This document shows, in pieces, positions 11,014 to 22,997 of a stretch of DNA of 64,000 nt. Origin of the DNA: Leishmania infantum JPCM5. Taxonomy: Eukaryota; Euglenozoa; Kinetoplastea; Trypanosomatida; Trypanosomatidae. Position 1 is the stretch's first letter. Each line of letters opens with the position of its first letter. The stretch is taken from positions 508,938 through 572,937 of the forward strand of contig NC_009395.2 in the NCBI RefSeq assembly GCF_000002875.2. The letters run 5' to 3'. Below the pieces are notes generated by a model. That model worked only from the letters and a program-made list of their open reading frames with translations. It had not been told where the DNA came from and made no database searches. The position numbers and the translations under genes were made by a program.

Positions 11014-12035
11014 ATGCACTACGCGCTGATGCTGTACCTGGACGCCGCTGTGCCGCAGGCGTGTGGCACGCCGAAGCACGCGCTGTTCTTCATAACGGAG
11101 CCGGTGCGGTGGTGCTGCGGATCGAGTGCGCGCGTGCTGGAGGGCGGCGCCGACGGGCGCGGTGGACTACGAGGTGAACGAGACTCACTTGACGGGTGCG
11201 CAGGCGCTGTCGGACTACCTGCTGGATACGTGGTACGTGCACGACATGCCGCGCTACGGCGCTGTGTCGTGCATTGATCGGAACGTGACGGCGCTGCTGA
11301 GATTTGCGGATGAGTGGCGCGGCACCAACGTGAACGTGTTCCTGTACAACTCCTCCTCGCACCATCAGGCTGGGCTGAACCTCGCAACGTACTACGACCT
11401 GTTCATCAAGTCCTTCCTCGGCCGCGACAGCGCGTTCATGCGGTACAAGGTGGAGCTGTTCAACGAGCCTGCGAGCCAGTCGCAGCTGGGCTTCATCGTT
11501 GGCGCGCCCGGTGGGCGGTCCGCAGGTGGTCTTCCTGGACGAGCCGTCGGCCGGCATGGACCCTGTGGCGCGACGCGGGATGTGGACTGCGATCCAGCGC
11601 GCCGCGGGGCACTGCTCCGTTGTGCTGACGACGCACCACCTGGAGGAGGTGGAGGCGCTCGCGGACATTGTGGCGATCATGGTGCGCGGGTACGTGCGGT
11701 GCGTCGGCGACAAGGTGCACCTGAAGAACAAGTTCGGCAGCGCCTTCGAGGTGAGCGTGCGGCTCGCGTCGGCGCAGCACGCGGAGCTCTTTGCGTCGTT
11801 CATGCAGGCGGCGTTCCCCGACGCTGTGCGGAGCGAAGGCGAGGGTCGGCGGCTCGTGTACCAGCTGCCGCGCGATCGCGGCTTCGGCGACGTGTTCCAG
11901 ACGTTCCAGGCGAACAAGGAGCAGCTGCACATCACGGACTACAGCGTGTCGCAGACGTCCATTGGAGACGTTTTCCTTCGTATTATTGAATCCTCAAAGC
12001 ATGTTGAGGCCGCTGTCCTCAGTGGAACCCCCTGA
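11014..12035 (+). pseudogene. ABCA transporter pseudogene with large internal deletions
   Basis: Three collinear pieces of an ABCA gene are fused. Piece A (about 11014-11160) encodes the end of TMD1 and the linker (LMLYLDA, TEPVRW, VLEGGADGR). It changes at 11160/11161 and in another frame into piece B (11161 to about 11500), the second extracellular loop up to the start of TM8 (LSDYLLDTWYV, NVNVFLYNSSS). After another frame change, piece C (about 11514-12035) holds the NBD2 Walker B FLDEPSAGMDP, an intact H-loop TTHHLEEVEAL and the normal ABCA C-terminus to a TGA. TM1-5, NBD1, TM7, most of TMD2, and the NBD2 Walker A and signature are missing, so it cannot be an ATPase. The remaining pieces keep good codons, so decay is recent or the sequence exchanges with neighbours. 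An assembly collapse of tandem copies could mimic this. Confidence 0.9.
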
Positions 12036-13444
12036 TGAGGTGGGAAGTGGGTTACGATAACCGGGAGGGAAGAGGAAGTGCGCGATGTGGCAGCTCGGAT
12101 AGTCGATCGCATAGTTGCAGGTGTGCTTTTGCGGGCACGCAGCGCATAAGCCTTCTGCTGCTGTGCCGGTATGTTTGTATTCTGCGTGAGCTCTTTCACA
12201 GCGCGTATCTCGTTTTGTGATCCTTTTTTCTCTTCTGACGCTTGGTCGCTACTTCGAGATGCGCGCGTGGCAGTGGAGTATCTATGCAGTGATTCACTCA
12301 GCATGTAAGTGTATCGTTGTCTCGGAGGTGGAGCAGATGATTATGGGTGCTAGCCACAGGGGGTGCTTGTCACTTGCCTCTGTCTTGGTAGCTGCCCCTT
12401 TTCGCCGTCCTCTCCGCAGCTTTCTCTCGTCGTATCTCATGACAGTTCAATGACATGGCAGACGTGCGCGCTGCGAAAGGAGAAGACGACAGACATCACT
12501 AGTCGAACGAAAGCGTTGGGGTGATCGGCGCGACATACCCGATACGGTGAGTGTGTGTGCTGTGCTGTGCTGTGGTGGCCAGCCATCCGCCGATGATGAC
12601 GCCCGAGCTGATGGTTTAGGGGCGAGGGAGGTGCTGCAGTGTGCTTCTTGCCACTTCCTACCCTCTCCGACGTTGTCCCTTCCCTCATCACCAATTTCTC
12701 CTGTGCTTGCGTGCGGAGGCTTGCTCCTCAAGCGGGCTCTGCCGTCATGCACCGCCCTGCGTCTTTCTCGCCGTTCCCCAACCCCTTCCGCCAACCCCGC
12801 CACTGCCTATTGCCGTACTTATTCTCTCCCGCGTTTTCTATGCTGAACTTTTTTTGTTCTGTCTCTCGTCATCCCTGCGCTGCTTCCTCGCAATGCAGAC
12901 GTTTTATCTGAGCGTCTCCGTCGCCGTGAGCTGCCGCCGGTTGTTTTCTTGTTGGTTCTCTCTCGCCTCTGTCTTGTTGAGCGTCGGCCACCATCCGTAC
13001 CGCACGCCCGAGGTTCCTACCCCGCCGTTGCTGCAAGCAGCGAGAAAGTCGACGACTGCGCAGAAGGGAGCGGCGGCAGCTCACTGTGTCGCGTGCGTCT
13101 GTGAAGTCATCTCAGACATGCGAGGCGGATTTTGCTATCACTGCCTCGACCGTCAGCCCCGCATAACTGTTCCAGAGCCCGCAGCGCCGTGATTTCTGTT
13201 GGCTGGTTTCACCGCCTCCGGTATTTTTTGTTTTGCTTTCCTTGCCGTCTATCAGTCCACTTCGGTGTTGCCGTGGCTCTTGTCTCTGTCCCGTCCCGCG
13301 CATCAGCCGCGCCACCACTCCCCCTCGCTCCCTCCCTGTGCACACGTTTCGAGTGCGCTGATCACAGCTTGCAGGGGGCACACATACTTTGGATCGGCAC
13401 TTCTTGCATTCGCTTCTTGTGTGTAAGCGCGCCGAGCACCGATA
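12036..13444. other. Intergenic region upstream of ABCA copy 2
   Basis: C/T-rich DNA without a convincing ORF. Pyrimidine tracts at about 13300-13345, followed by an AG near 13378-13379, are a plausible trans-splice acceptor for the ABCA gene starting at 13445. Nothing else was recognised. Confidence 0.55.
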
Positions 13445-16400
13445 ATGGCACGCACATCGTGGAGCTCGAGCTCTACCGGCTCCATCAGTGCTGGCAGCGA
13501 TGAGAGCTACTGCCGCAGTGAGCCGGCCAAGGGAGGCAGTTTCATGGATCAGCTGCTGGCGATCCTGTACCGCACGCTCCGTCAGACGCTGCGCACCAAG
13601 GCGATTTTGTTCATGGAAATTGTTCTGCCGCTCATGTTCATCGTCATTACGCTCATTTTGTGGTTAGTGTGGTTGCCCTTCCAAGGCCGTTCGAGGCAGT
13701 TCATCGACTACACGCCCTACGCGTCCTCTGCGGCTACGCTGCACAAACAGCTCACCTGTTTCAACAGCTCGGAGGGAGAGCCCATCCCGGGGCTGTGTGA
13801 TTGCGCCTGGATATCCATACTCAGCAACTACACGGTCTTGTGCGCCGGCGACTACGACACGATCCCGTACAAGAACCTCTGCTATGTCGACCTCCCGTTC
13901 GACTTCAGCAACTTCAAGGTCAACGGCTACGCCGTTGGGAACATCACGGGGGCCAACAAGCTGGTGCAGGTGTGGGTCAACTCGTACAACACGAGCCTGT
14001 TTGTGATCCCGACGCTGGATGAGGTGATCATCTTCCACTGGCTGGCTCGGATTAGCAGGTCAAAAACGAAGAGCGATGGCAACCTCCTCTCCGCTGGCAT
14101 CGCGGCTGGTTTGATGCCCAACTCGAAGCAGTCTTCTGTTTTGTGCTCCGGCGCCCTGTACTTCGTCGGCAGCTCAGCGCAGGTAGACCCGCTGCTGGAT
14201 TACTTCCGAAAGGAGTCGGTGCTCTTCGACAAGGTGTACGGCGGCACCTACGCAACCGTGGTAGAGGCGGAGGCCAAGGTACGCGCCACGGAATGGAATT
14301 GGGCCATCATCGAACTCAACGGCTTCGATGCGAGCGCGTTTGACGTGACCATCCGCATGAACTCGACCGCGCTGCCGACGTTTGCGCTTCCGTACGACAA
14401 GAGCTATGGCGGCGGCTTCTACAACAGCCGTGCCGACCTCTACGCCGTCGCCGGGTTTCTGTCCATTCAGCAGATCATCTCGGAATACTACCTGAAGCTG
14501 GTCGTGGGGAGCACCGCCACCGGCACAGATTTACCGCTGGACCATTACGTGGCTGTCGCTGGCTACGCCAGTTTCATCACGCAGCCGCTCCTCACCACTG
14601 CCAATATCTTGCTGCCGCTCATCTTCGTCATGGCGTACCTCTACCCCGTCTCGCAGTTCACGAAGCGCATCGTGCTGGAGAAGGAGCTGCGGATCCGCGA
14701 GGCCATGCAGATCATGGGGCTCGGCAACGCCCCGATCTACATTTCGTGGTACCTCACCTTCTTCTTGCCGAACTTCTTTGTCACGATCGTCACCCTCGTC
14801 GTGATTCGGATGACGTACATCACAATCACGAACATCCTTATCCTGTTCCTGGTGTACTACATCTACCTCATCACCTGCGTACCCCTAGCTGGCTTCTACT
14901 CGGCCTTCTTCAGCAAGGCTCGCCTCGCCTCCTTGCTGACGCCGCTCATCTACTTCGTGTTCGCCATGCCAGCCTTCGCGATTCAGAGCGCCAATACCGC
15001 AATAATAACCGCCTTTTGCATCTTCCCGCCCACCGCCTACGCCGTCACGATGCTCGGCATTATTGATCACGAAATAGCCGGCGGCTTTGCGGAAGCCAGC
15101 TGGCACGACGCCCTCGACACGCCTCCGGTGTATCTGGCCATCGTCATGATGACCGTGGACTTTATCTTCTTCAACCTGCTTATGCTCTACCTCGACAACG
15201 TTATGCCGAAGCAGTGGGGTACGCGCAAGCACCCGCTCTTCTTCATCATTGACCCCGTCATGTGGTGCTTCAACTCGAAGCACAAGCGCCTCGAGGGCGG
15301 CGCCGACGGGCGCGCCGAGAACGGCGTGTTCGAGGACGTCGACGGCGACGACGACGCGGTGATTTTGGACGGCCTGCGCAAGGAGTACTCGCGCGGCGTC
15401 AAGAGGTTCGTTGCGGTGAACAACCTGTACTGGGGGATGCGCGAGGGCGAGATCTCTGTGCTGCTGGGGCACAACGGCGCCGGCAAGACGACGGTGCTGA
15501 ACATGATGACGGGGATGGTCGAGCCGGACGCGGGCGACTGTTACGTCTACGGCAGCTCTGTGCGGACGGCGAAGGCCGACGTGCGCCAGCAGATCGGATA
15601 CTGTCCGCAGCACAACATCCTGTGGGGCGAGCTGACGTGCCGCGACCACCTGGAGTTCTTTGGGCGGATTAAGGGGTTGCGCGGGTGGGAGCTGGAGAAT
15701 GCCGTGTGCCGGATGTTGCACGAGACGGACCTGCTGGAGAAGATGGACCAGCCGGCGAAGAGCCTGTCGGGGGGGCAGAAGCGCAAGCTCTCGGTCTCCA
15801 TCGCCTTCGTGACTTGCAGTCGCCTCGTCTTCCTGGACGAGCCCACGGCCGGCATGGATGTGGGTGCGCGGCGATACACGTGGGAGCTGCTGCGGCGCAT
15901 GTCCGCTCATCACACCATTTTCCTGACGACGCACTACATGGACGAGGCAGATCTGCTGGGGCACAAGATCGGGATCATGAGCCAGGGGCGACTGAAGTGC
16001 TCGGGCAGCAGCATGTTTCTGAAGAGCCACCTCGGGTTCGGGTACAGCATTACGATGTCCCTTTGCGACGCCGCTTCCGTGAACGCAATCTCGAAGCTCG
16101 TGCAGTCATCGGTGGACGGCGCTCACAAGGTTGGGTTGAACGGGTGTGAGGTGATGTACCGACTGCCCAACGAGCGTGTCGAACAGTTCCCGGAGTTTCT
16201 GGATCGACTGGAGGCGGTGAAAGACGCGCTCGGCGTTCGCGGCTACTCGCTGTCGGCGACGACGCTAGAGGAGATATTTCTTCGCATGTCCAACGAGGAC
16301 ATCGAGCGGGAGCGCGAAGAAGACCCTCTGATGCAGCTGCACCCAGATATCACCGCTGCGCAGGAGAGTTGCATATGGAACTGTGAGATAGTGGAGGGGC

Positions 16401-18799
16401 GCAAGGCGATGCTGTGGTCGCAGTTCAAGGCGATGATGACGAAGCGCATGTGGAATGGCCTGCGGGATCGCAAGATGCAGTTTTTCCAGGTGGTGTGCCC
16501 GGTGATTTGCATTTTGATTGCTATGCTGCTCTCACTCATCTCCCTCAACGGCCCCGACACCATAACGCTGAACAAGGAAATCTACCCCGGCGAGGTTCTG
16601 GTGGAGATGAACGGGTGCGATGAGCTGCTCGGCCCCAACGCCTCCTTCGACAACTTCACAGTGCGGCACCAAAAATACATGAATGCGCTGAACTTGTCCA
16701 CCTACATGGTCGACACGTTTCTCTCTCAGCCCACGTTGCGCGTGGAGGGGCTCGTGTGCCGCGATCCAGACTGGGCAAACGCCGTGAAGACACCGAACAA
16801 CGTGATACACATACTGAACTCGTCCACCTATCACCAGGGGCCCATCTCCGTGAACTCCATCTACCAGGCACTCTACAGGAAGTACACGGGAAAAAATGCA
16901 CGCTTTACGCTGGTGGCGGGAACGATGCCGCGCACCAAGCAAGAGAAGGTGACGCAGGACGCGCTGAAGACGATTCTCATGGGCGCGATTATCATGATCC
17001 CGTTCACGTTCCTGCCGTCGAACGTGGTGGCGTGGGTGGTGAAGGAGCGGGAGTGCAAGGCGCGACATCTGCAGAACGTCTCGGGGCTGAGCTTTTACAT
17101 CTACTGGCTCACGAATTTCCTCTTCGACATGGTCGCCTACATCATCTCCATGTGCCTCGTCATCGTCATCTTCCTCATGTTCAGCCGCGATGAGTACGTG
17201 GCCAAAGACCGTATCGGCGCCGTGTTCGTCCTGTTCTTCATCTACGGCCTCTCGAGCACGACCGCGGGGTACATGTGCAGTTTCCTCTTCGACGAGCACT
17301 CCAACGCGCAGACGATGGTGATGGCCGCCAGCTTCGTCGCCGGGTTTCTTCTCGTCATGGTCGTGTACATCATGTCGCTGCTCTCACAGACCATGGCGGC
17401 GGCCGATGTCCTCCGGTGGATCACGCGCATCGTGCCAAGTTTTGCCATTGGCGAGGGCATCATCAACTTGGCGATGCTGACGCAGCGGCAGGCGATCGTA
17501 GGCGGCGTGACGGCGTGGTCAATGGACACGATCGGGTGGGCGTGCGTGTACATGTCAGTCGAGTTCCCGCTGTTTTTCGCGATCACCCTCTGGATCGACC
17601 ACCCGCGGCGGCGCATGTGGGGACAGCGCAACAACTACGACGTCGACGCGGCTCCGCAGACGGTGTCGGAAGAGGACTCCGACGTTGAGAAGACGCGTGA
17701 GGAGGTGTACAAAGAGGAGGCTGAGGGCGTCAACGACGACATGGTGCGCGTGGTGGACCTCCGCAAGGTGTACCCTAACGGCAAGGAGGCGGTGCGCAAC
17801 GTCACCTTCTCCGTGGCCCCCGGCGAGGTGTTCGGCTTCCTCGGCACGAACGGTGCTGGTAAGACGACGACGATTTCGATGCTGTGCCAGGAATTCATTC
17901 CGACAAGCGGCAAGGCGTACGTCTGCGGCTACAACATTGTGGAGAACAGCATCGAGGCGCTGCAGTGCATCGGGTACTGCCCGCAGTTCGACGCGTGCCT
18001 GGACCTGCTGACGGTGAAAGAGCACCTGGAGCTGTACGTGGGCGTGCGAGGTATTCGGTACGAAGAGCGTGATGTTGTCATCGACTCCTTGCTGCGCATG
18101 TGCGAACTCTCTACTTATCGCTACACCCTATCCTCGGAGCTGTCCGGTGGCAACCGGCGCAAGCTGTCTGTGGCGCTTTCTCTCATTGGAGGGCCTCGAG
18201 TCGTCTTCCTGGACGAACCGTCGGCCGGCATGGACCCTGTGGCGCGGCGCGGGTTATGGAATGCAATCGAAAAGGTCGCCGACAACAGCTCCGTTGTGCT
18301 GACGACGCACCACCTGGAGGAGGTGGAGGCGCTTGCGCATCGCGTGGCGATCATGGTGGATGGCACCCTGCGCTGCATCGGCGACAAGACTCACCTGAAG
18401 AACAAGTTCGGCACCGGCTTTGAGATGAGCGTACGTGTGGGTGCAGAGGAGGACATGGGGAATGTGCACACGTGGGTGAAGACACGGTTCCCCGACGCGA
18501 CGATGAATGAGTGTAAGGGGCAACGTTTTGTCTACACGCTGCCGGCCAACGTCGCCCTCTCGGATGTCTTCCGTCTCTTGCAACAGAAGAAGGAGACGCT
18601 GAACATTACGGACTACAGCGTGTCGCAGACTTCCATCGAACAGGTGTTCCTGAAGATCAGCGGAGAACTAGAGGAGGCGACCGCCTTCCGTCGCACGCTG
18701 GAGGACACGCTCGCGCTGCCGAGTAGGAAGAGCGCCTTGGCGGATGCCGCGAATTTCGACCCGGCAACTCGCAACTTGTTTCTCGGCAGGTCGAGATAG
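13445..18799 (+). CDS. ABCA-family full ABC transporter, copy 2
   Basis: This is a 1784-residue ABCA-type transporter with the same TMD1-NBD1-TMD2-NBD2 layout as its neighbours but a short N-terminus. TM1 (LFMEIVLPLMFIVITLILW) begins near residue 50. NBD1 has Walker A GHNGAGKTT at 675, YCPQHN, LSGGQ at 774, FLDEPTAGMD and switch TTHYMDEADLL. NBD2 has GTNGAGKTT at 1467, YCPQFD, LSGGNRRKLS, FLDEPSAGMDP and an intact switch His at 1622. All catalytic motifs are therefore present in both halves. The start at 13445 is an ATG and is the first ATG of the ORF. Long segments are nearly identical to copy 3, for example 16970-17142 against 31139-31311, while the extracellular loops differ. This suggests one shared ATPase engine with diverged substrate or surface regions. 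The cargo is unknown. Confidence 0.95.
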   Translation: MARTSWSSSSTGSISAGSDESYCRSEPAKGGSFMDQLLAILYRTLRQTLRTKAILFMEIVLPLMFIVITLILWLVWLPFQGRSRQFIDYTPYASSAATLHKQLTCFNSSEGEPIPGLCDCAWISILSNYTVLCAGDYDTIPYKNLCYVDLPFDFSNFKVNGYAVGNITGANKLVQVWVNSYNTSLFVIPTLDEVIIFHWLARISRSKTKSDGNLLSAGIAAGLMPNSKQSSVLCSGALYFVGSSAQVDPLLDYFRKESVLFDKVYGGTYATVVEAEAKVRATEWNWAIIELNGFDASAFDVTIRMNSTALPTFALPYDKSYGGGFYNSRADLYAVAGFLSIQQIISEYYLKLVVGSTATGTDLPLDHYVAVAGYASFITQPLLTTANILLPLIFVMAYLYPVSQFTKRIVLEKELRIREAMQIMGLGNAPIYISWYLTFFLPNFFVTIVTLVVIRMTYITITNILILFLVYYIYLITCVPLAGFYSAFFSKARLASLLTPLIYFVFAMPAFAIQSANTAIITAFCIFPPTAYAVTMLGIIDHEIAGGFAEASWHDALDTPPVYLAIVMMTVDFIFFNLLMLYLDNVMPKQWGTRKHPLFFIIDPVMWCFNSKHKRLEGGADGRAENGVFEDVDGDDDAVILDGLRKEYSRGVKRFVAVNNLYWGMREGEISVLLGHNGAGKTTVLNMMTGMVEPDAGDCYVYGSSVRTAKADVRQQIGYCPQHNILWGELTCRDHLEFFGRIKGLRGWELENAVCRMLHETDLLEKMDQPAKSLSGGQKRKLSVSIAFVTCSRLVFLDEPTAGMDVGARRYTWELLRRMSAHHTIFLTTHYMDEADLLGHKIGIMSQGRLKCSGSSMFLKSHLGFGYSITMSLCDAASVNAISKLVQSSVDGAHKVGLNGCEVMYRLPNERVEQFPEFLDRLEAVKDALGVRGYSLSATTLEEIFLRMSNEDIEREREEDPLMQLHPDITAAQESCIWNCEIVEGRKAMLWSQFKAMMTKRMWNGLRDRKMQFFQVVCPVICILIAMLLSLISLNGPDTITLNKEIYPGEVLVEMNGCDELLGPNASFDNFTVRHQKYMNALNLSTYMVDTFLSQPTLRVEGLVCRDPDWANAVKTPNNVIHILNSSTYHQGPISVNSIYQALYRKYTGKNARFTLVAGTMPRTKQEKVTQDALKTILMGAIIMIPFTFLPSNVVAWVVKERECKARHLQNVSGLSFYIYWLTNFLFDMVAYIISMCLVIVIFLMFSRDEYVAKDRIGAVFVLFFIYGLSSTTAGYMCSFLFDEHSNAQTMVMAASFVAGFLLVMVVYIMSLLSQTMAAADVLRWITRIVPSFAIGEGIINLAMLTQRQAIVGGVTAWSMDTIGWACVYMSVEFPLFFAITLWIDHPRRRMWGQRNNYDVDAAPQTVSEEDSDVEKTREEVYKEEAEGVNDDMVRVVDLRKVYPNGKEAVRNVTFSVAPGEVFGFLGTNGAGKTTTISMLCQEFIPTSGKAYVCGYNIVENSIEALQCIGYCPQFDACLDLLTVKEHLELYVGVRGIRYEERDVVIDSLLRMCELSTYRYTLSSELSGGNRRKLSVALSLIGGPRVVFLDEPSAGMDPVARRGLWNAIEKVADNSSVVLTTHHLEEVEALAHRVAIMVDGTLRCIGDKTHLKNKFGTGFEMSVRVGAEEDMGNVHTWVKTRFPDATMNECKGQRFVYTLPANVALSDVFRLLQQKKETLNITDYSVSQTSIEQVFLKISGELEEATAFRRTLEDTLALPSRKSALADAANFDPATRNLFLGRSR

Positions 18800-21700
18800 A
18801 GCCATTCGGTGTTGCGTGACGGCGGCGGGGATCGCGGGTGGCGGGATAGGAGGAAATAAGGCGCGTCCGCGAAAGCGGGTCGTCTTCAGCTGGAGTATGC
18901 ACGACTCTTTCCAGCATGAGGGTACCCGCGCCCCTTCCTCCTCTTCTCTTTCGCCCGGAACTGATCGTTGCGTTGTCGGACACATCGCCCGTTCTGTGCC
19001 GTTTATAGACGACACTTGCTGGGGTACGTTTTCGTCATTTCTAACCCCGATGTGTCCGAGAGGAGAGGAGGAAGGTGCAACCTGTTCACCAGCCTGCGTG
19101 GTGCTTCGATGTGCGCCCGCCACCTCCTCGGCGTTGGGTTACTCTTGTCGCTTCGTCTTGGATGAAGTGCATTGGAACCTTGTGCTGGCATGTGCATACT
19201 CGTTTTTTATTATTTCTTTTCGCTCTCCTGGTGTGAGACCGTGCTTCAGCATCACGGTGATCGCTGTGTGTGTGTGCGTGGGCGGTGGGGGAGGGGGGCT
19301 CTTCNGTTTCTCCTTGTGCGTGGGCGTNTGTGTGTATGTTTCTCATTTCTTCGTTCGCTTTTCCATATTTTGATGTGAATGACGGATCAACTCTACCGGG
19401 TGCGTGGTTCCCGTTTCGCTGCTTTGGTGGACCACCTCACATCGACCGTGCCTCTACTTGTCCATGTGCAATTCCGCGTTGTGTTCTCGCCCAGTCGCCT
19501 TTTTTTTTTTCGCTCTCTTGCCCTCCCCCTTCCGCTTCACCATCGACCGCTCCTCACACCTTCTGTCTCCCGAAGACTCCGTCTTGCTCGAAGGGCAGGC
19601 ACCTGCGACTCACGCGTCACGTCACGCGGTGATGGAGGCTCATGTTAGCCCACACACACACACACACACATGTATTCATTTCTTTGCTTACACGCGCCGT
19701 TGAGATGTATCTCCCTTTTTATGCTCTCCTACCCACCTTTTACTTGCTTTTTGTGCTCATCTTGTACGGGTGTTTTCTGTGAGAGGCACCGCCAGTGGCG
19801 GCGACGCCCCGGACGATCGCTCGCCTCTCATGTGATTGCCAGTCATTTTTCGGGAGCGCTCTCGCCTGTCATGCCGCCTCCAGCCGCACCCCTCACTACC
19901 GCGGATGAACTTCCGCATGCGAATCGCGTTTTCTTTTCCCCTTTTCTTTGCATTTATGCCACACATCGCTGTCTCTCTCTCTGTGTTTTTTTTGACGTTT
20001 TCTATTCTCTCCTTTCGTCTTGTCCGTCTGACCGCGTCCAACTCCCGTGTCGGTTGCTTCTCTCTCCGACTTGTTGTGAAGAAGGCGAGGGGATATCAGC
20101 GCATGCCTCAACAACGCGCAATGACGGTCGAACTGCCACCACCGTCGGTGTGCGCTGATTCTTGGGGGAGGAGTATGTGTGTATCCATGTCTGCGTGCAT
20201 CTTCACGAGGTTGCCTGTGTGTGCTCACATCATTGTTTTTTTCTTTTTTGCCGTTCTTGGCATACGCCAACCTGTCCCAGTGCTTCCATCTCTTTCACGT
20301 AATCCTTCTTCCCGGCTCACAAGGTGGCCGAGTCTCTCCTCGTGACCTACCCGTTCTGGCCCTATTTCCTTGTGTCTCTTCACCGTCGCCGGAGCTCCGC
20401 CTATTTGTCCCGTCGCTCCTCACTTTCTCTCTCGCTGCGACATCGCCTTTTCGTTGCGCCCCCTGCTGTTGTGTGCGCACACTGGTGCTTCCCGTAAGTG
20501 GTGCGTTGCCGTTTGTCGTGATTCCTGTAGGCGTGTCGATGGTGCGAGTGTACCAACCGGGTCTGCAGCACCTCCAGTCATCGCTGACAGAGGGGGAGTA
20601 CGAGACGAGGGAGGCAGAGGAACGTGTCGGTGAGGGCGGTAAAGGGAAGCCAACTCCACTGTCCGTCTCTCCTCCATTTCTATTGCCAACATGTGAACAG
20701 CTCGCCAATGTTGCTATTATCCTCTGTTTTCTTCTGGATCAGGGCCACGCCTTCTGTGCTCCCTGCCTTCTGGTCTATTCTTTTTCTTGGTCGCCTCGCA
20801 TGCGCACATGCACAGACATCAACGCGTGCGCCCACGGACGAGCGTACGTGAACACAGAGAGCGAGACAGACTAACGGGCAGACAGGGTCAGAGAGAGCGC
20901 GAGCAGGGGAAACATCGGCCATGTGCGACTCTGAGTGTGCGCATGCGCAGTCTGTGTTTATTACGCCTGCTGAAACGTGCAGCGGCGGAGGAGGGGTCTC
21001 TCACTGGCTACCGGTCGCCGTCGCCTTCCCTCCCTCCTGCCAACCCGCGCACACAGACGTGGCAGGGCGCTAGAGCTTCCGCGCGAGTAGGATCGAGCCA
21101 TGGATGCTGCTTACGCGTTGTCGTTCTCCCTGCTTTGCCGCGACCCAGCATTGCCGATGTCTTGGCTTATGCGTGCCTGTGCTTTCTCTCTCGTGGGTAG
21201 AGCGAACCGCACGCGACGGTTCTCTTGGTGTGCTACTCTCTCTCCTTTTCTGTGTGCGCTCGTGTGATAGGTCCTCTTTTGTTGTTCAGCGCTCGCCGCA
21301 CCATTTTTTTTCTTGCAGTTTGTGCGTACGATTTTGTCGTGCTGTCGGGCGTTCGGTCTATATGGGGGTTGCTGCTGTGGTGGTTGCTCCGGCGTCTCTC
21401 TCTGTCTCCGTCATCTCTGTCTGTGTTTCACGTCTCGGACCCCTCCGAGTCGTCGTCTCGCCGCTCGCCCGCTGCCCGCTGTCGAGGAGTGCTTGCGCCT
21501 GTGATTTTGTTTGATTTTGAAGCGTGCGTGCTCGCTTACAACTGCGCAGCGACACTAGCGCACAGCCGCCTTCGCCAATTGTGTCCGTGGGTGCCGGGGG
21601 ACAAACAGCTGAGGCCCCAAGGTTGCTCCCTACGGCTATCTGCGAGGGGCTGTTTCAGGGTTATTCGTGGGCTCGTGAGACGCGCTCGAAAACAGAATGA

Positions 21701-22997
21701 CTTTCCATTGACAAGCATCAGGACCTTGCGATGCTCGGACGAGGCGGGTGATGGGCGAAGGACGAGAAGAGGAGTCGTGAGCCGAGCATACTCGATCGCT
21801 TGAGAGAAGAAGCGCATTCCACTCAGAGCTCTGACACCTGACGTGTTCGCGCAGACGGTGTGTGACGGTGGTGGGGGGAGGGTCTTTTTCTCACTCGTGT
21901 CAGTGTAACTACGAGCCGGTCCCGCGCTTAGGCCGAACAGGCTACAGGCCCATGGAGCAAGGCCAGGGAAGTCACACAGGCCACTTGTTGAAGCAGAGTG
22001 AATGCCGTGACGTTTCCTTGACGCGCAGATGCCAGGACAGACCAGAACCTTCGCGGGCGTTGCCAAACAGCGCAGTTTTCTGAAGCACAGAGGGGCAGGG
22101 TGGCGATAGTGGCCACAAAGACCTTCCACGTCGTACCGGACATGTGCTGTGCCGTCGAAAAAAATTGCGGGGCAACGCCGAAGAAGTTTCCATGCATACC
22201 CACGCCGACGCGTAGGCAGATAAGAGGAGGATACGGAAGCGAGGGAGGGTGAGGGAACATCCGAGAGGGACGATGTCTTGCCGCCTCCTCGTCGGCCAGT
22301 GATTACATTTGTTCGACGCCGCTACTGGTGCCGTGGGTGGCAGCGTTTTCCCTTTTCAGCATGGGCACTTGGAGCTGCTGAAGGTCCTTTACTTGCAGCT
22401 TGCCTGCTGTAGTTGCGCGGCAACCCTGCGACACGGGTAACGCCTCTCACCATCAGCGGCTGATCTGTCACGCATGAAGATTGCCCGGGAGCCTTGCCAC
22501 GGTGTTTCTCCTCTGCCCATCTGTGTGCTTGACCAACCATCTCCTGAGTCTCAACTGTCCCTCCTCTGCCGCCTCCCATTGTGATTCGCTTGGACTCTCT
22601 CTCTCTCCGTGTGTGCTTGCTAGGGTAAGGAAGAGCGGCAGGGCTGTTCTTGGATTGGGGATCATGCGTTCTGCTGACCTGTTGCTGGACGGTGACCGGC
22701 CGTCGTGCCCACTGCGTCAATGTTAGCATTATGGGAGGAATCAGCCACCACGCACGCACCCCTTCTCTTTTCCGGTTGCCCGTTTGTGCACGCGTGTTTT
22801 GCACGTGGCCTTCTCTGTGAGCTGTCGACGTGAGTCACCCTGCACACTTGTGCTCTTCGCGTGTTTTTGTGGTGTCGGTTTTAGTTTTATGCTTCCTGGT
22901 GTGCTTGTGCACCGCATCGTGCTGCGCGGGGTTTGTACCGGAGGGCTTGCTCCAACGCGTGCTCCGTATCGGCTGTCTGACCCTTATTTTTCCCGGC

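Noticed and set aside
21536..22129. 197-codon minus-strand ORF in the long gap
   Set aside because: There is no domain and third-position use is unlike the real genes. The local lack of C/T bias explains the open frame better.
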